A DNA stretch of 64,000 bases from JACCTU01 sp963788055 (GTDB taxonomy: Bacteria; Actinomycetota; Thermoleophilia; Gaiellales; Gaiellaceae), in NCBI GenBank assembly GCA_963788055.1, contig CAWBFA010000001.1, positions 1-64,000 of the forward strand, written 5' to 3'. Below are positions 49,722 to 58,600 of this stretch, in pieces. The stretch's first letter is position 1; each line of letters opens with the position of its first letter. The position numbers were made by a program, and so were the translations under genes. The notes under the pieces were generated by a model. That model saw only the letters and a program-made list of their open reading frames with translations. It did no database searches and had not been told where the DNA came from.

Positions 49722-51038
49722 TTACGAGCCGCAGCGGCGAAACTCGATCGTCCTGCCGCCTCGCTGCTGCCAGTCCTCGACGCCGCCGTTCAGGACGGGG
49801 CGGGCGTCCACTCCGCGTGCCGCCAGCACGCTCGCCGCGATGCCGGCGCGGGCGCCCGTGCTGCAGATCGTGACGACTGTCCGGTCGGCGAGGCCGTCGG
49901 AGACCGCCGGCAGCAGGCGGTACGGGATGTGCCGCGAGCCCACGATGTAGCCCTCGTCGCGCTCGTCGGCCTCCCGCACGTCGAGCAGGACCACGGCGTC
50001 CTGCCGCACGAGCAGCTCGAGCTCGTCGATGTCGACCGGGTCGAGCCGTTCCTCGCTGCCGGGCGGGTCGACGACGAACCCCTCGAGCTCGAGCAGGCCG
50101 ACGGCGCGAAGCGCCCGCGCTGCGTCCTGCGCCTGAGCATCGGACCTCGCATGCACGACGACAGGCCCGTCGCCGAGCACGAACGCAGACTTCGTGGCGA
50201 ACGAGTTGCCCGAGAGCGGCACGTTGAGGGCGCCCGGGAGATGCCCGGCGGCTGACTCCTCGGCGTCGCGCACGTCGAGCACGGTCGCGCCTCGGACATC
50301 GGCGGCGGGGGAGAGGGGCGGAAGCGCCGGCACGAACGGCCCGCGGTTGAGCGCGACGATCACGTCCATGTTCGGCGGCCGAGGCGCGTTCTTCGAGAGC
50401 GCATCCGCGACGAAGTCGTCGACGGCGTCGATGCGGAGGGCGGCGTTCGAGCGGCGCTCGTTCCCGATCGTCGACGAGGGATCCGAGCTCATCGACGCGC
50501 CGCACAACGAGCCTGCGACGTGACCCGGGTACACGGCGACGTCGTCGGGAAGCTCTTCGAGGCGCCGCAGGCTGTGAAAGAGCCCTTCGGCGCCCTCTGC
50601 GGCCCCGATCGCGAGGTCCGGCCGGGCGGCGTCGCCGACGAAGAGCGAGTCACCGGTGAGCAGCAGCTGCTCGTCGACGAGCAGCGCGCAGTGCTCGGGC
50701 CGGTGCCCGGGCGTGTGCAGCACGCGCACGGTGACTTCGCCGACCTGCAGCACGTCTCCGTCCACCATGGGGTCGAAGTCGTACTCGGGTTCCGCGAGCG
50801 GATGGATCGAGACACGCGCGCCGTGCTCGAGCGCGAGCCGACCGTGCCCCGCGACGTGGTCGGCGTGGTTGTGCGTCTCGATGACGCGCACGATGCGCAG
50901 CGAGTGGCGCTTCGCCTCCTCCACGTACTGCTCGATCGCGAACGCGGGGTCGACGACGATCGCGTCGCCGGCCTGCTCGGAGCCGATCAGGTAGGAGGCG
51001 CAGCCGAGGTCGGAGTCGACGAACTGTCGAAACAACAT
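49722..51038 (-). CDS. Persulfide dioxygenase (ETHE1-like) fused to two rhodanese domains
   Basis: The 438-residue product has an N-terminal metallo-beta-lactamase fold with IETHNHADHVAGHGRLAL near residue 55, LHTPGHRPEHCALLV and the YPGHVAGSLCG iron site, as in glutathione persulfide dioxygenases. Residues about 250-340 and 350-438 are two rhodanese domains. The second has the active Cys in VTICSTGARAGIAA near 392. The first reads VVVHARSDAQAQDAA at the same place and lacks Cys, so it is probably structural. The protein likely oxidises sulfane sulfur to sulfite and shuttles sulfur between its parts. Confidence 0.88.
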   Translation of the reverse strand: MLFRQFVDSDLGCASYLIGSEQAGDAIVVDPAFAIEQYVEEAKRHSLRIVRVIETHNHADHVAGHGRLALEHGARVSIHPLAEPEYDFDPMVDGDVLQVGEVTVRVLHTPGHRPEHCALLVDEQLLLTGDSLFVGDAARPDLAIGAAEGAEGLFHSLRRLEELPDDVAVYPGHVAGSLCGASMSSDPSSTIGNERRSNAALRIDAVDDFVADALSKNAPRPPNMDVIVALNRGPFVPALPPLSPAADVRGATVLDVRDAEESAAGHLPGALNVPLSGNSFATKSAFVLGDGPVVVHARSDAQAQDAARALRAVGLLELEGFVVDPPGSEERLDPVDIDELELLVRQDAVVLLDVREADERDEGYIVGSRHIPYRLLPAVSDGLADRTVVTICSTGARAGIAASVLAARGVDARPVLNGGVEDWQQRGGRTIEFRRCGS

Positions 51039-51128
51039 GAGGTGGTCTTATACGTGAAATAAGCGGTCGTTACTACGCGATCCGCCGAAGCAACCGTACC
51101 ACCCTGCCTCGCTAGCTTTCCTGAAGCG

Positions 51129-52262
51129 TTAGAGGCCGAGCAGGCGCGCGATGACCATGCGCTGCACTTCGTTCGTGCCCTCTCCGATCTCCAGGATCTT
51201 CTGGTCGCGGTAGAGCCGCGAGATCGGAGATTCCTCCATGAACCCGTAGCCGCCGTGGAGCTGCAGCGCCGCGTTTGCCGCCCGGTTGGAGAGCAGTCCC
51301 GTGTAGAGCTTCGCCATCGCTGCCTCGCGCGCGAACGGGCGTCCCTGGTCTTTCAGCCACGCCGCCTTGTAGACGAGCGCACGGCCCGCCTCGATCTCGG
51401 TCGCCATGTCGGCGAGCGCGAACTGGACCGCCTGGAACTTCGCGATCGGCTTGCCGAACTGCTCGCGCTCCTTCGCGTAGGCGTACGCGAGGTCGTACGC
51501 GCCCTGTGCGAGCCCCACGCCCATCGACGCCACCGAGATGCGGCCACCGTCGAGAATTTCGAGAAATTGCTTGAAGCCCTCGCCACGCGGCCCGAGCAGA
51601 TTGCCCTCGGGCACGGCGACGTCCTTGAACGAGAGCTCGCGCGTGTCCGACGCGCGCCAGCCGAGCTTGTGCATCGGCTCGGAGATCTCGTAGCCGGGGG
51701 TCCCGTTCGGGACTACGAAGTTGGAGATCTCGCCGTCGCCGGTGCTCGCAGTGATCGTGACGCACGCGGTGACGTCGGTGCCCGCGTTCGTGATGAACAT
51801 CTTCGAGCCGTTGATCACCCATTGCCCGTCGCGCAGCTCCGCGGTCGTGCGCGTGTTGCCCGCATCGGAGCCCGCGCCCGCCTCGGTCAGCCCGAACGCC
51901 GCGAGCTTCTTCCCGGACGCGAGCTCAGGAAGCCACTCGCGCTTCTGCTCCTCGGTGCCGTAGTAGTAGATCGGGAGCGTCCCGAGCGAGTGGTGGGCGG
52001 CCACGGTGATCGCGACCGACGAGTCGATTCGGGTCAGCTCCTCGACCGCGATCGCGTACGACACCGTGTCGGCACCGCCGCCCCCGTACTCCTCGGGGAT
52101 GGTCATCCCCATCAGCCCGAGCTCGGCGAGCTCCGCAACGAGCTCGTACGGGAAGCGACCCTCGCGGTCGAGCTCCTCGGCGAGCGGCGCGACGCGCTGC
52201 TCAGCGAACTCGCGAACCGTGGAGCGGACGAGCTCGTGCTCCTGGGTCAGGTCGAGGTCCAC
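51129..52262 (-). CDS. Acyl-CoA dehydrogenase
   Basis: The 377-residue flavoenzyme introduces a trans-2 double bond into acyl-CoA. Family segments include LMGMTIPEEYGGGGADTVSY, AFGLTEAGAGSDAGNTRTTA, VINGSKMFITNAG and LQLHGGYGFMEESPISRLYR. The catalytic Glu is in EIGEGTNEVQRMVIARLL. The length fits short- or branched-chain enzymes. GTG 52262 is preferred because the protein then begins DLDLTQEHELVRSTV, the normal start. It is divergent from the small genes and SCP2 at 52357-52866. Confidence 0.93.
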   Translation of the reverse strand: MDLDLTQEHELVRSTVREFAEQRVAPLAEELDREGRFPYELVAELAELGLMGMTIPEEYGGGGADTVSYAIAVEELTRIDSSVAITVAAHHSLGTLPIYYYGTEEQKREWLPELASGKKLAAFGLTEAGAGSDAGNTRTTAELRDGQWVINGSKMFITNAGTDVTACVTITASTGDGEISNFVVPNGTPGYEISEPMHKLGWRASDTRELSFKDVAVPEGNLLGPRGEGFKQFLEILDGGRISVASMGVGLAQGAYDLAYAYAKEREQFGKPIAKFQAVQFALADMATEIEAGRALVYKAAWLKDQGRPFAREAAMAKLYTGLLSNRAANAALQLHGGYGFMEESPISRLYRDQKILEIGEGTNEVQRMVIARLLGL

Positions 52263-52356
52263 GCGGCCGGGGATGCTATCCGACCGCCTTCCTAGGCTGC
52301 GGGTGCGGGTTTCACCGCCCTTTACCCACCCCGTCACCGTGCCGATACCCACCTTG

Positions 52357-52551
52357 ATGCGGTCTGCGACCCGCGAGCCGAGCGTCGAAGCGCTCCTTCT
52401 GCGGCTGGAAACCTTGACGCGCGAGCGTCAGGACCTCCGGCAGGACCTCGCGGGGCCGCCGACGCTCGAGCAGAACCGGCTGGCGATCGTCGAGGCGCAG
52501 TGGGAGCTCTCCCGCGCCCTGATCCGCCGGTACCTGCCTGCCGCCGCGTAG
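52357..52551 (+). CDS. Hypothetical small helical protein
   Basis: The 64-residue product from ATG 52357 is likely one long helix and a second shorter one (SVEALLLRLETLTRERQDLR, then RLAIVEAQWELSRALIRRY). It resembles a coiled coil. It lies 13 bases before SCP2 in the same direction, so they are probably co-transcribed. No domain is recognised. Confidence 0.6.
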   Translation: MRSATREPSVEALLLRLETLTRERQDLRQDLAGPPTLEQNRLAIVEAQWELSRALIRRYLPAAA

Positions 52552-52563
52552 TAGGCTCGCGCC

Positions 52564-52866
52564 ATGAAAACGAGAGAGTTCTTCGAGGGCCTGGAGGCAC
52601 GCGTCGATTCGTCCAAGACGGCCGGCGTGAACAACTCGTACCTCTTCGACATCGAGGGCGAGGGGCAGTGGAAGGTCGACGTCAGCGACGGGAGCGTTTC
52701 CGTGACAGAGGGCGGCGGGGACGCCGACGTCACGATCACGACGTCCGGCGAGACGTTCGAGCAGGTCGCTTCGGGCGACCTCAACCCGACCTCGGCCTAC
52801 ATGAGCGGCAAGCTCAAGATCAAGGGTGACATGGGCGCCGCAATGAAGCTCCAGAAGCTCTTCTGA
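52564..52866 (+). CDS. SCP2 sterol-carrier-domain protein
   Basis: The 100-residue product is a single SCP2 domain. It has YLFDIEGEGQWKVDVSDG, DVTITTSGETFEQVASGD and the end AYMSGKLKIKGDMGAAMK, the typical lipid-binding layout. It is cytosolic and likely binds fatty acyl-CoA or polyketide-type lipids, consistent with the acyl-CoA dehydrogenase gene opposite. ATG 52564 is preceded by GCGCC without a strong ribosome site. Confidence 0.88.
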   Translation: MKTREFFEGLEARVDSSKTAGVNNSYLFDIEGEGQWKVDVSDGSVSVTEGGGDADVTITTSGETFEQVASGDLNPTSAYMSGKLKIKGDMGAAMKLQKLF

Positions 52867-53021
52867 GCCCGGTCGACCCACTCGAGCGGTGGCAGCCGCT
52901 CGGCGACAAGCCGGACTACGCCGGGCTCCTGACGTTCGGGGGCGCTCCGTACACGGAGGAAGCGGGCGAGCTCGCGTCCTTCGAGTTGGCGATCGTAGGC
53001 CTTGCCTTGCGGCGTTCCTGA
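52863..53021 (+). pseudogene. Agmatinase/arginase-family N-terminal fragment
   Basis: The frame reads VDPLERWQPLGDKPDYAGLL, then TFGGAPYTEEAGELASFELA and IVGLALRRS before a TGA at 53019-53021. The first 45 residues match the start of agmatinases (LTFGGAPYTED-type), but the manganese-site domain is missing; normal length is about 350. A CTG at 52863 overlaps the SCP2 stop as CTGA and would be the coupled start. The downstream cyclase begins 15 bases later, so a deletion between the genes probably removed the rest. Confidence 0.55.
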
Positions 53022-53036
53022 CGCGACGATCCCAGG

Positions 53037-56000
53037 GTGTCTTCTTGCGCAGCGTGCGGGTTCGCCAACCGTGAGGGCGCGAAGTTCTGCTCGGAGTGCG
53101 GCCTTGCGCTCGAAGCTCCCGCGGCGCCCCGCGAGGAGCGCAAGGTTGTCTCGGTGCTCTTCGCCGACCTCGTCGGCTTCACGTCGAAGGCAGAGCGGCT
53201 CGATCCTGAAGAGGTGCGGGCGGTCCTGGCGCCATACCACGCGCTCCTTCGCGAAGAGCTCGAGCGCTTCGGCGGCACCGTCGAGAAGTTCATCGGCGAC
53301 GCGGTGATGGCGCTGTTCGGCGCACCCGTCTCGCATGAGGACGATCCCGAGCGCGCAGTTCGCGCCGCGCTTCGCATCCGGGACTCGCTGGTCGAGGAAG
53401 GTCGCCTGGATGTACGAATCGGGATCACGACGGGAGAGGTGCTCGTCGCCCTCGGCGCGCGACCGAGCGAGGGGGAGGGGATGGCGTCTGGCGACGTCGT
53501 CAACACCGCGGCAAGGCTCCAGTCGGCGGCGCCGACGAACGGGATCATCGTCGACGAAGCGACCTACCGTTTCACGCGCGGCGTCATCGACTACCGCGAG
53601 GAGGCACACGTCGACGCAAAGGGGAAGTCGCAGCCCGTTCGGGTCTGGGAAGTCGTCGCTGCGCGCGCCAGGCTCGGCGTCGAGCCGGCAGCGCGCGAGA
53701 GTGTCGACCTCGTCGGCCGGCGCGAGGAGCTCCGGCTGCTCGTCGACACCCTCGCGCGGGTTCGGCGCGCGCGCGAGCCGCAGGTCGTAACCGTCACGGG
53801 CGTGCCCGGGATCGGCAAGAGCCGCCTCGTCTACGAGCTCTTCAAGACCGTCGAGTCGGGCTCGGTACTCACATACTGGCGGCAGGGTCGCTGCCCGTCG
53901 TATGGCGACGGCGTCACGTTCTGGGCACTTGCAGAGATCATCAAGAGCCACGCGGGGATCTTCGAGACGGACGGCGCGCGCAACGCTGAAGAGAAGCTCG
54001 AGCGCGTGACGCGCCTCGCCCTCGCCGACCCAACCGAAGCCGAGTGGGCGTTGCGCCACCTGCGCCCGCTCGTCGGCCTCGACTCCGGCTCGGCGCTCGC
54101 GGGCGATCGGCGCAGCGAAGCATTCGCGGCCTGGCGTCGGCTGTTCGAGGCCCTTGCGGAGCAGCATCCGTTCGTGCTCGTCGTCGAGGACATCCAATGG
54201 GCGGACGACGGGCTGCTCGATTTCCTCGAGGAGCTCGTCCGGCGAGCGAGCGGCGTGCCGCTGATCGTCCTCTGCACGGGACGGCCGGAGTTGTTCGACC
54301 GGCGGCCGACCTGGGGCGGCGGTCAACTGAACGCCATCACCGTCTCGCTGGCCCCGCTCGACGACGACGAGACGTCATCGCTCCTCGCCGCCCACGTGGA
54401 GCGCGCCGCAATCGACGACGATACGCGCGCTCGCCTCCTCGCGCGCGCCGGTGGGAACCCGCTCTACGCCGAGGAGTTCGCGCGGATGGTCGCCGAGCTG
54501 GGCGTCGAAAGCGAGCTCGACGTCCCCGATTCCGTGCAGGGGATCATCGCGGCGCGCCTCGATCTCCTTCCGCCCGAGGAGAAGGAACTGCTTCAGAACG
54601 CGGCAGTCGTCGGGAAGCAGTTCTGGACCGGTGCCGTCTCCGCGCTCGGCTCGGTCGAGGTCGAGGAGCGGCTGCGACTGCTCGAGGAGCGCGACTTCGT
54701 CCGGCGCGCGCGGAGATCGTCCGTCGACGGTGAGGACGAGTTCGCCTTCCGCCACATCCTCACGCGCGACGTCGCGTACGCGCAGATCCCGCGCGCCCGT
54801 CGCGCGGTGAAGCACGCCCTGGCAGCGGAGTGGATCGACTCGCTGTCGAAGGATCGTGCCGACGACAAGGCCGAGATGCTCGCGTTCCACTACGAGAGCG
54901 CGCTCGAGCTCGCGCCTGCAGGCGGCGAGCCGACGCCGGACCTGGAACGACGCGCGCGTGCTGCATTCCGCGACGCCGGTGAGCACGCGCTGTCGTTGAA
55001 CGCGTTCAAGCCGGCCACTCGCTTCTTCGCCGATGCACTCGAGCTGTGGCCGGATGACGATGCTCGCCCTTGGGTGCTCTATCGCTACGGGCTCGCACGC
55101 TTCCATGCCGAGGGACTCGGCCGGGAGGAGCTCGAGGCTGCGCGCGACGAGTTGCTGGCGCTCGGCGAGGTCGAGCCCGCGGTGGAGGCCACGCTGACGA
55201 TCGCGACCCTCACCTGGCTCGGCGGCGGGCGCGACGCCACGCTCGCTTGCGTGGAGCACGCCCTCGAGCTCTCCCGGCATGGGCCACCTCGGGCGCGCGC
55301 GCGGGCGCTGACTACGCTCGCGCGCTACCAGTCGATCGCCGGCCTGCGCGGCTGGGAGCTCCTCGCCCAGGAGGCGCTCGCCCTCGCGGAGGAGCTCGAC
55401 GACGACGAGCTCCGCATGGGGGCGTTGATCAGCCTCGGCACTGCCGAATCGCTGGCGCATCCGTCGCTGGCAGGCCCATCGCTGGAGCGGGCGATCGAGA
55501 TCGCTCGAGCGCGCAACTCGTCGGAGATCGTCCGCGCCTGCAACAACCTCGCGTACGTCCTCTGGCGAGCCGGTCAGGTCGATCGGGCGCGAGCATTGGC
55601 AGAGGAGAGCATCGAGTACGCGGAGAAGTTCGGCGACCACTCACTCGGCGCGTTCGTACGCGCGGGGCTCCGTTTGACGATGGCCGTCAAGCGCGGCGAG
55701 TGGGAGAGCGCGCTGCGAACGATCGACGAGTTCCTCGACCGGGCGCACAGCGCCGACTACCAGAAGGGAAACGTGCTGAAGAACCGCGGTCGGATCCGGC
55801 TGATGCGCGACGACCTCGAGGGAGGGCTCGAGGATGTGGAGGTGGCGACCGAGGACGCGCGACGCATCGGGGATCCCCAGCGCGTCGTGCCCGACCTCTC
55901 GTCCGCGGTTGGCCTCTTCGCGCAGGCCGGGGCCTTCGACCGCGCCGACGTGCACGCGGACGAGCTCGTCCCGGCGATCGACCAGATCGGGTACGAGCTG

Positions 56001-56348
56001 ACGTTCGAGCTGGCGGACCTAGGCCCGGCTCTCCACCTGCTCGGCCGGGACCAGGAGCTCGCCCGGCTCCTCGCGCAGCGCTCGCCCGACACGCCCTGGA
56101 AAGTCGCCGCCGAACGCTTCCTCGAGCGCGACTACGTCTCGGCAGCCGAGGTGTACGCCGAGCTCGGGCTCGCCTTGGACGAAGCGGAGTGCAGGACGTT
56201 CGCGGCGGAGCGCCTCGCAGCGGATGGGCGGCACGGCGAAGCGGCGGAGCAGGCAGCACTCGCTCTGGCGTTCCACGAACGGGTCGGGGCTTCCCGAGCG
56301 ATCCGTCGCCTGCGCGACGTGACCGATGCCTTGAAGCAGTCCGGCTAG
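53037..56348 (+). CDS. Class III adenylate/guanylate cyclase with STAND ATPase and TPR repeats
   Basis: The 1103-residue product has four parts. A zinc ribbon opens it (SSCAACGFANREGAKFCSEC, residues 4-23). The cyclase domain (38-200) has VSVLFADLVGFTSKAERLDP, FIGDAVMALFGAPVSHEDD and GDVVNTAARLQSAAP. An NTPase follows with VTGVPGIGKSRLVYE near residue 257 and LVVEDIQWADDGLLDF as Walker B. The C-terminal half is helical repeats of TPR/MalT type to residue 1100. Such proteins are large signal sensors that may make cAMP or cGMP when the repeats bind a partner. The metal-binding Asp of the first domain is present (FAD); whether catalysis is active cannot be read here. GTG 53037 is the start. Confidence 0.9.
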   Translation: MSSCAACGFANREGAKFCSECGLALEAPAAPREERKVVSVLFADLVGFTSKAERLDPEEVRAVLAPYHALLREELERFGGTVEKFIGDAVMALFGAPVSHEDDPERAVRAALRIRDSLVEEGRLDVRIGITTGEVLVALGARPSEGEGMASGDVVNTAARLQSAAPTNGIIVDEATYRFTRGVIDYREEAHVDAKGKSQPVRVWEVVAARARLGVEPAARESVDLVGRREELRLLVDTLARVRRAREPQVVTVTGVPGIGKSRLVYELFKTVESGSVLTYWRQGRCPSYGDGVTFWALAEIIKSHAGIFETDGARNAEEKLERVTRLALADPTEAEWALRHLRPLVGLDSGSALAGDRRSEAFAAWRRLFEALAEQHPFVLVVEDIQWADDGLLDFLEELVRRASGVPLIVLCTGRPELFDRRPTWGGGQLNAITVSLAPLDDDETSSLLAAHVERAAIDDDTRARLLARAGGNPLYAEEFARMVAELGVESELDVPDSVQGIIAARLDLLPPEEKELLQNAAVVGKQFWTGAVSALGSVEVEERLRLLEERDFVRRARRSSVDGEDEFAFRHILTRDVAYAQIPRARRAVKHALAAEWIDSLSKDRADDKAEMLAFHYESALELAPAGGEPTPDLERRARAAFRDAGEHALSLNAFKPATRFFADALELWPDDDARPWVLYRYGLARFHAEGLGREELEAARDELLALGEVEPAVEATLTIATLTWLGGGRDATLACVEHALELSRHGPPRARARALTTLARYQSIAGLRGWELLAQEALALAEELDDDELRMGALISLGTAESLAHPSLAGPSLERAIEIARARNSSEIVRACNNLAYVLWRAGQVDRARALAEESIEYAEKFGDHSLGAFVRAGLRLTMAVKRGEWESALRTIDEFLDRAHSADYQKGNVLKNRGRIRLMRDDLEGGLEDVEVATEDARRIGDPQRVVPDLSSAVGLFAQAGAFDRADVHADELVPAIDQIGYELTFELADLGPALHLLGRDQELARLLAQRSPDTPWKVAAERFLERDYVSAAEVYAELGLALDEAECRTFAAERLAADGRHGEAAEQAALALAFHERVGASRAIRRLRDVTDALKQSG

Positions 56349-56388
56349 CGCACTACGCTCGTCGCTCCGTCCGAGGTCGAAAGGGCTC

Positions 56389-56947
56389 ATGACGTACTAC
56401 GAGATCTTGCTGTTCCTGCACATCGCCTTCGCGATCATCTGGCTCGGCTCCGGGTTCCTCCTCCAGATCCTGGGCTTCCGCGCCGTGCGGGAGTCGAATC
56501 TCGAGCGCATCGGCGGTCTCCTGGACGACACGCACTGGCTGACGAACCGGCTCTTCGTCCCCGCCTCGCTCGTCAGTGCTCGTGCTCGGGATCCTCTTGA
56601 CGATCGAAGGCCCTTGGGCGTTCGACCAGCTCTGGATCGTGCTCGGGCTCGTCGGCTACGCGATCACCTTCCTCACAGGGTTGCTCTTCATCAGCCGCCA
56701 GGCGCAGAAGGTCGGCGCGATCATGCAGCGGGACCGGGGGATGAGCCCTGACGCCGTCGCCGAGACGAAACGGCTCTTCCTGATCTCGCGCGTCGACCTC
56801 GTCGTGCTCTTCTCCGTCGTGCTCGACATGGCGCTGAAGCCGACGGGCGACGACGTCGGCACGCTCCTCCTGATGGCGGCCGCGATCGGGGCGATGACGG
56901 CGTACAGCGTCTGGCGCTTCCGCGCGCCGACGCCGACAGCGGCCTAG
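56389..56947 (+). pseudogene. DUF2269-family membrane protein, frameshifted
   Basis: The N-terminal part (TYYEILLFLHIAFAIIWLGS, FLLQILGFRAVRE) reads from ATG 56389. Near 56570-56578 one extra base moves the frame and the protein continues VLVLGILLTIEGPWAFDQLW, then GYAITFLTGLLFISRQAQKVG and a fourth helix. Together the halves give a four-helix membrane protein of the DUF2269 family, with a conserved His (LHIAF) possibly for haem. Both halves keep family sequence, so a sequence error is likely. Function unknown. Confidence 0.8.
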
Positions 56948-56948
56948 C

Positions 56949-58568
56949 TCACTCCTCGAGCTCGACGAGGAGCGCGCCGCCCGCGACGCGGTCGCCTTCC
57001 GCGACGTGCACGGCGCGAACGGTCGCCTGGTAGGGCGACACGACCGGCGTCTCCATCTTCATCGCCTCGAGCACGAGCAGCGTCTGCCGCGGCGCCACGG
57101 TGTCGCCCGGCGCGACCGCGACCCGGATCACCGTGCCGGGCATCGGCGCGGTCAGCGCGCTCTGCTCGGCGCCCGGCGCGGCGTGATCCTGCGCGGCGCT
57201 GTCGACGTCCGGCGGCGGCTGCGGCGCGGGAGGTGCGAGGTTCAGCCGCCAGCCGCCGCGCCACGCCGCTTCGGCAGGGCGGGGCGGCGGCTCCGAGAGC
57301 GGTGGGTTCTCGACGAGGAACGCCGTCGTCGTGTGACCCGCGCGCACCTTCGGGTGCGTGACCAGCCAGCGCAGGAACGGGAGGTTCGTGACGACGCCCT
57401 CCACCTCCGTCTCCGCGAGCGCGTCGCGGAGCTTCTCGAGCGCCTCGTGTCGCGTCTCGCCGTGCGCGATCAGCTTCGCGATCATCGGGTCGTAGGAGAG
57501 CGCGATCTCGTCGCCCTCCTCGACGCCCGCATCGACGCGGATGCCGGTCGGCAGGCGCAGGCGCTCGAGCGTCCCGCCCTGCGGGAGAAACGTGCGCGGG
57601 TCCTCGGCGTAGAGGCGGACCTCGACCGCGTGGCCAAGTAACACAGTGTTACTTGCCTTCAACGGCTCGCCCTGCGCGATGCGCAGCTGCTCCTTCACCA
57701 GGTCTGCGCCGGTGACGAGCTCGGTCACGGGATGCTCGACCTGGATGCGCCCGTTCAGCTCGAGGAACCAGAAGTCGCGGCCCGAGAGCATGAACTCGGC
57801 CGTGCCCGCGCCGCGGTAGCCGATGGCTGTCGCGAACGCGACGGCGGCCTCGCCGATCTGCGCGCGGAGCGCGTGGTCGAGCGCGGGCGACGGCGCTTCC
57901 TCGAGCACCTTCTGGTGGCGTCGCTGGATCGAGCACTCGCGCTCGCCGAGCGAGACGACCGTCCCATGGACGTCTCCGAGCAGCTGGATCTCGATGTGCC
58001 GCGGTCGCTCGACGTACCGCTCGGCGAAGACCGTCCCGTCGCCGAACGCCGCGTTCGCCTCGCGGCTCGCCGCCGCTCGAGCTTCCGCGAGCTCGTGGGC
58101 GCTCCGGACCACGCGCATCCCTCTGCCACCACCGCCTGCAGCCGCCTTCAGGATCAGCGGGAAACCGAGCTCCGCAGGCTCGCCCGACTCGACGACGGGC
58201 ACGCCCGCCTCGCGCGCGACCTGCTTCGAGCGGAGCTTGTCGCCGGCCGTCTCGAGCGCTTCGGGCGTCGGCCCGACCCACGTGAGCCCCGCCGCCTCGA
58301 CCGCGCGCGCGAAGTCGGCGTTCTCCGCGAGGAAGCCGTAGCCGGGGTGGATCGCGTCGGCGCCCGACTGCTTCGCCGCGCGAATGTGCTCCTCGGACGC
58401 GAGGTACGACGCGATCTCGACCGTCTCGCCCGCGGAACGGGCATGAAGCGCGCCGCTGTCGGCCTGCGGTGCAACCGCGACCGTCTCGATGCCGAGCTCG
58501 CGGCAGGCGCGGAAGACGCGGAGCGCGATCTCGCCACGGTTCGCTACGAGGAGCTTCCGGATCGCCAT
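56949..58568 (-). CDS. accA: Acyl-CoA carboxylase alpha subunit (biotin carboxylase-BCCP fusion)
   Basis: The 539-residue product carries biotin carboxylase (1-445) and biotin carrier (470-539). Motifs are KLLVANRGEIALRVFRACR, FPLILKAAAGGGGRGMRVV, ERECSIQRRHQKVLEEAPSP and the FLELNGRIQVEHPVTE loop, in which the usual N-T/S is N-G. The biotin Lys is in VLEAMKMETPV near residue 502. It carboxylates biotin with bicarbonate and ATP for a separate carboxyltransferase, giving malonyl- or methylmalonyl-CoA. The beta subunit is not in this window. A palindromic element at 57636-57654 lies inside the gene. Confidence 0.92.
   Translation of the reverse strand: MAIRKLLVANRGEIALRVFRACRELGIETVAVAPQADSGALHARSAGETVEIASYLASEEHIRAAKQSGADAIHPGYGFLAENADFARAVEAAGLTWVGPTPEALETAGDKLRSKQVAREAGVPVVESGEPAELGFPLILKAAAGGGGRGMRVVRSAHELAEARAAASREANAAFGDGTVFAERYVERPRHIEIQLLGDVHGTVVSLGERECSIQRRHQKVLEEAPSPALDHALRAQIGEAAVAFATAIGYRGAGTAEFMLSGRDFWFLELNGRIQVEHPVTELVTGADLVKEQLRIAQGEPLKASNTVLLGHAVEVRLYAEDPRTFLPQGGTLERLRLPTGIRVDAGVEEGDEIALSYDPMIAKLIAHGETRHEALEKLRDALAETEVEGVVTNLPFLRWLVTHPKVRAGHTTTAFLVENPPLSEPPPRPAEAAWRGGWRLNLAPPAPQPPPDVDSAAQDHAAPGAEQSALTAPMPGTVIRVAVAPGDTVAPRQTLLVLEAMKMETPVVSPYQATVRAVHVAEGDRVAGGALLVELEE
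57636..57654. repeat. 19-bp palindrome inside the biotin carboxylase gene
   Basis: AAGTAACAC, one central A, then GTGTTACTT form a perfect palindrome with nine-base arms. It encodes SNTVLLG using AGT, ACT, TTA and CTT, codons otherwise rare here. The sequence resembles a TetR-type operator, but an intragenic position and its abrupt A+T content leave insertion scar and operator both open. Confidence 0.5.
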
Positions 58569-58600
58569 GGCGCGCGAAGCCTACGCGCGCGTCTGGCGGG

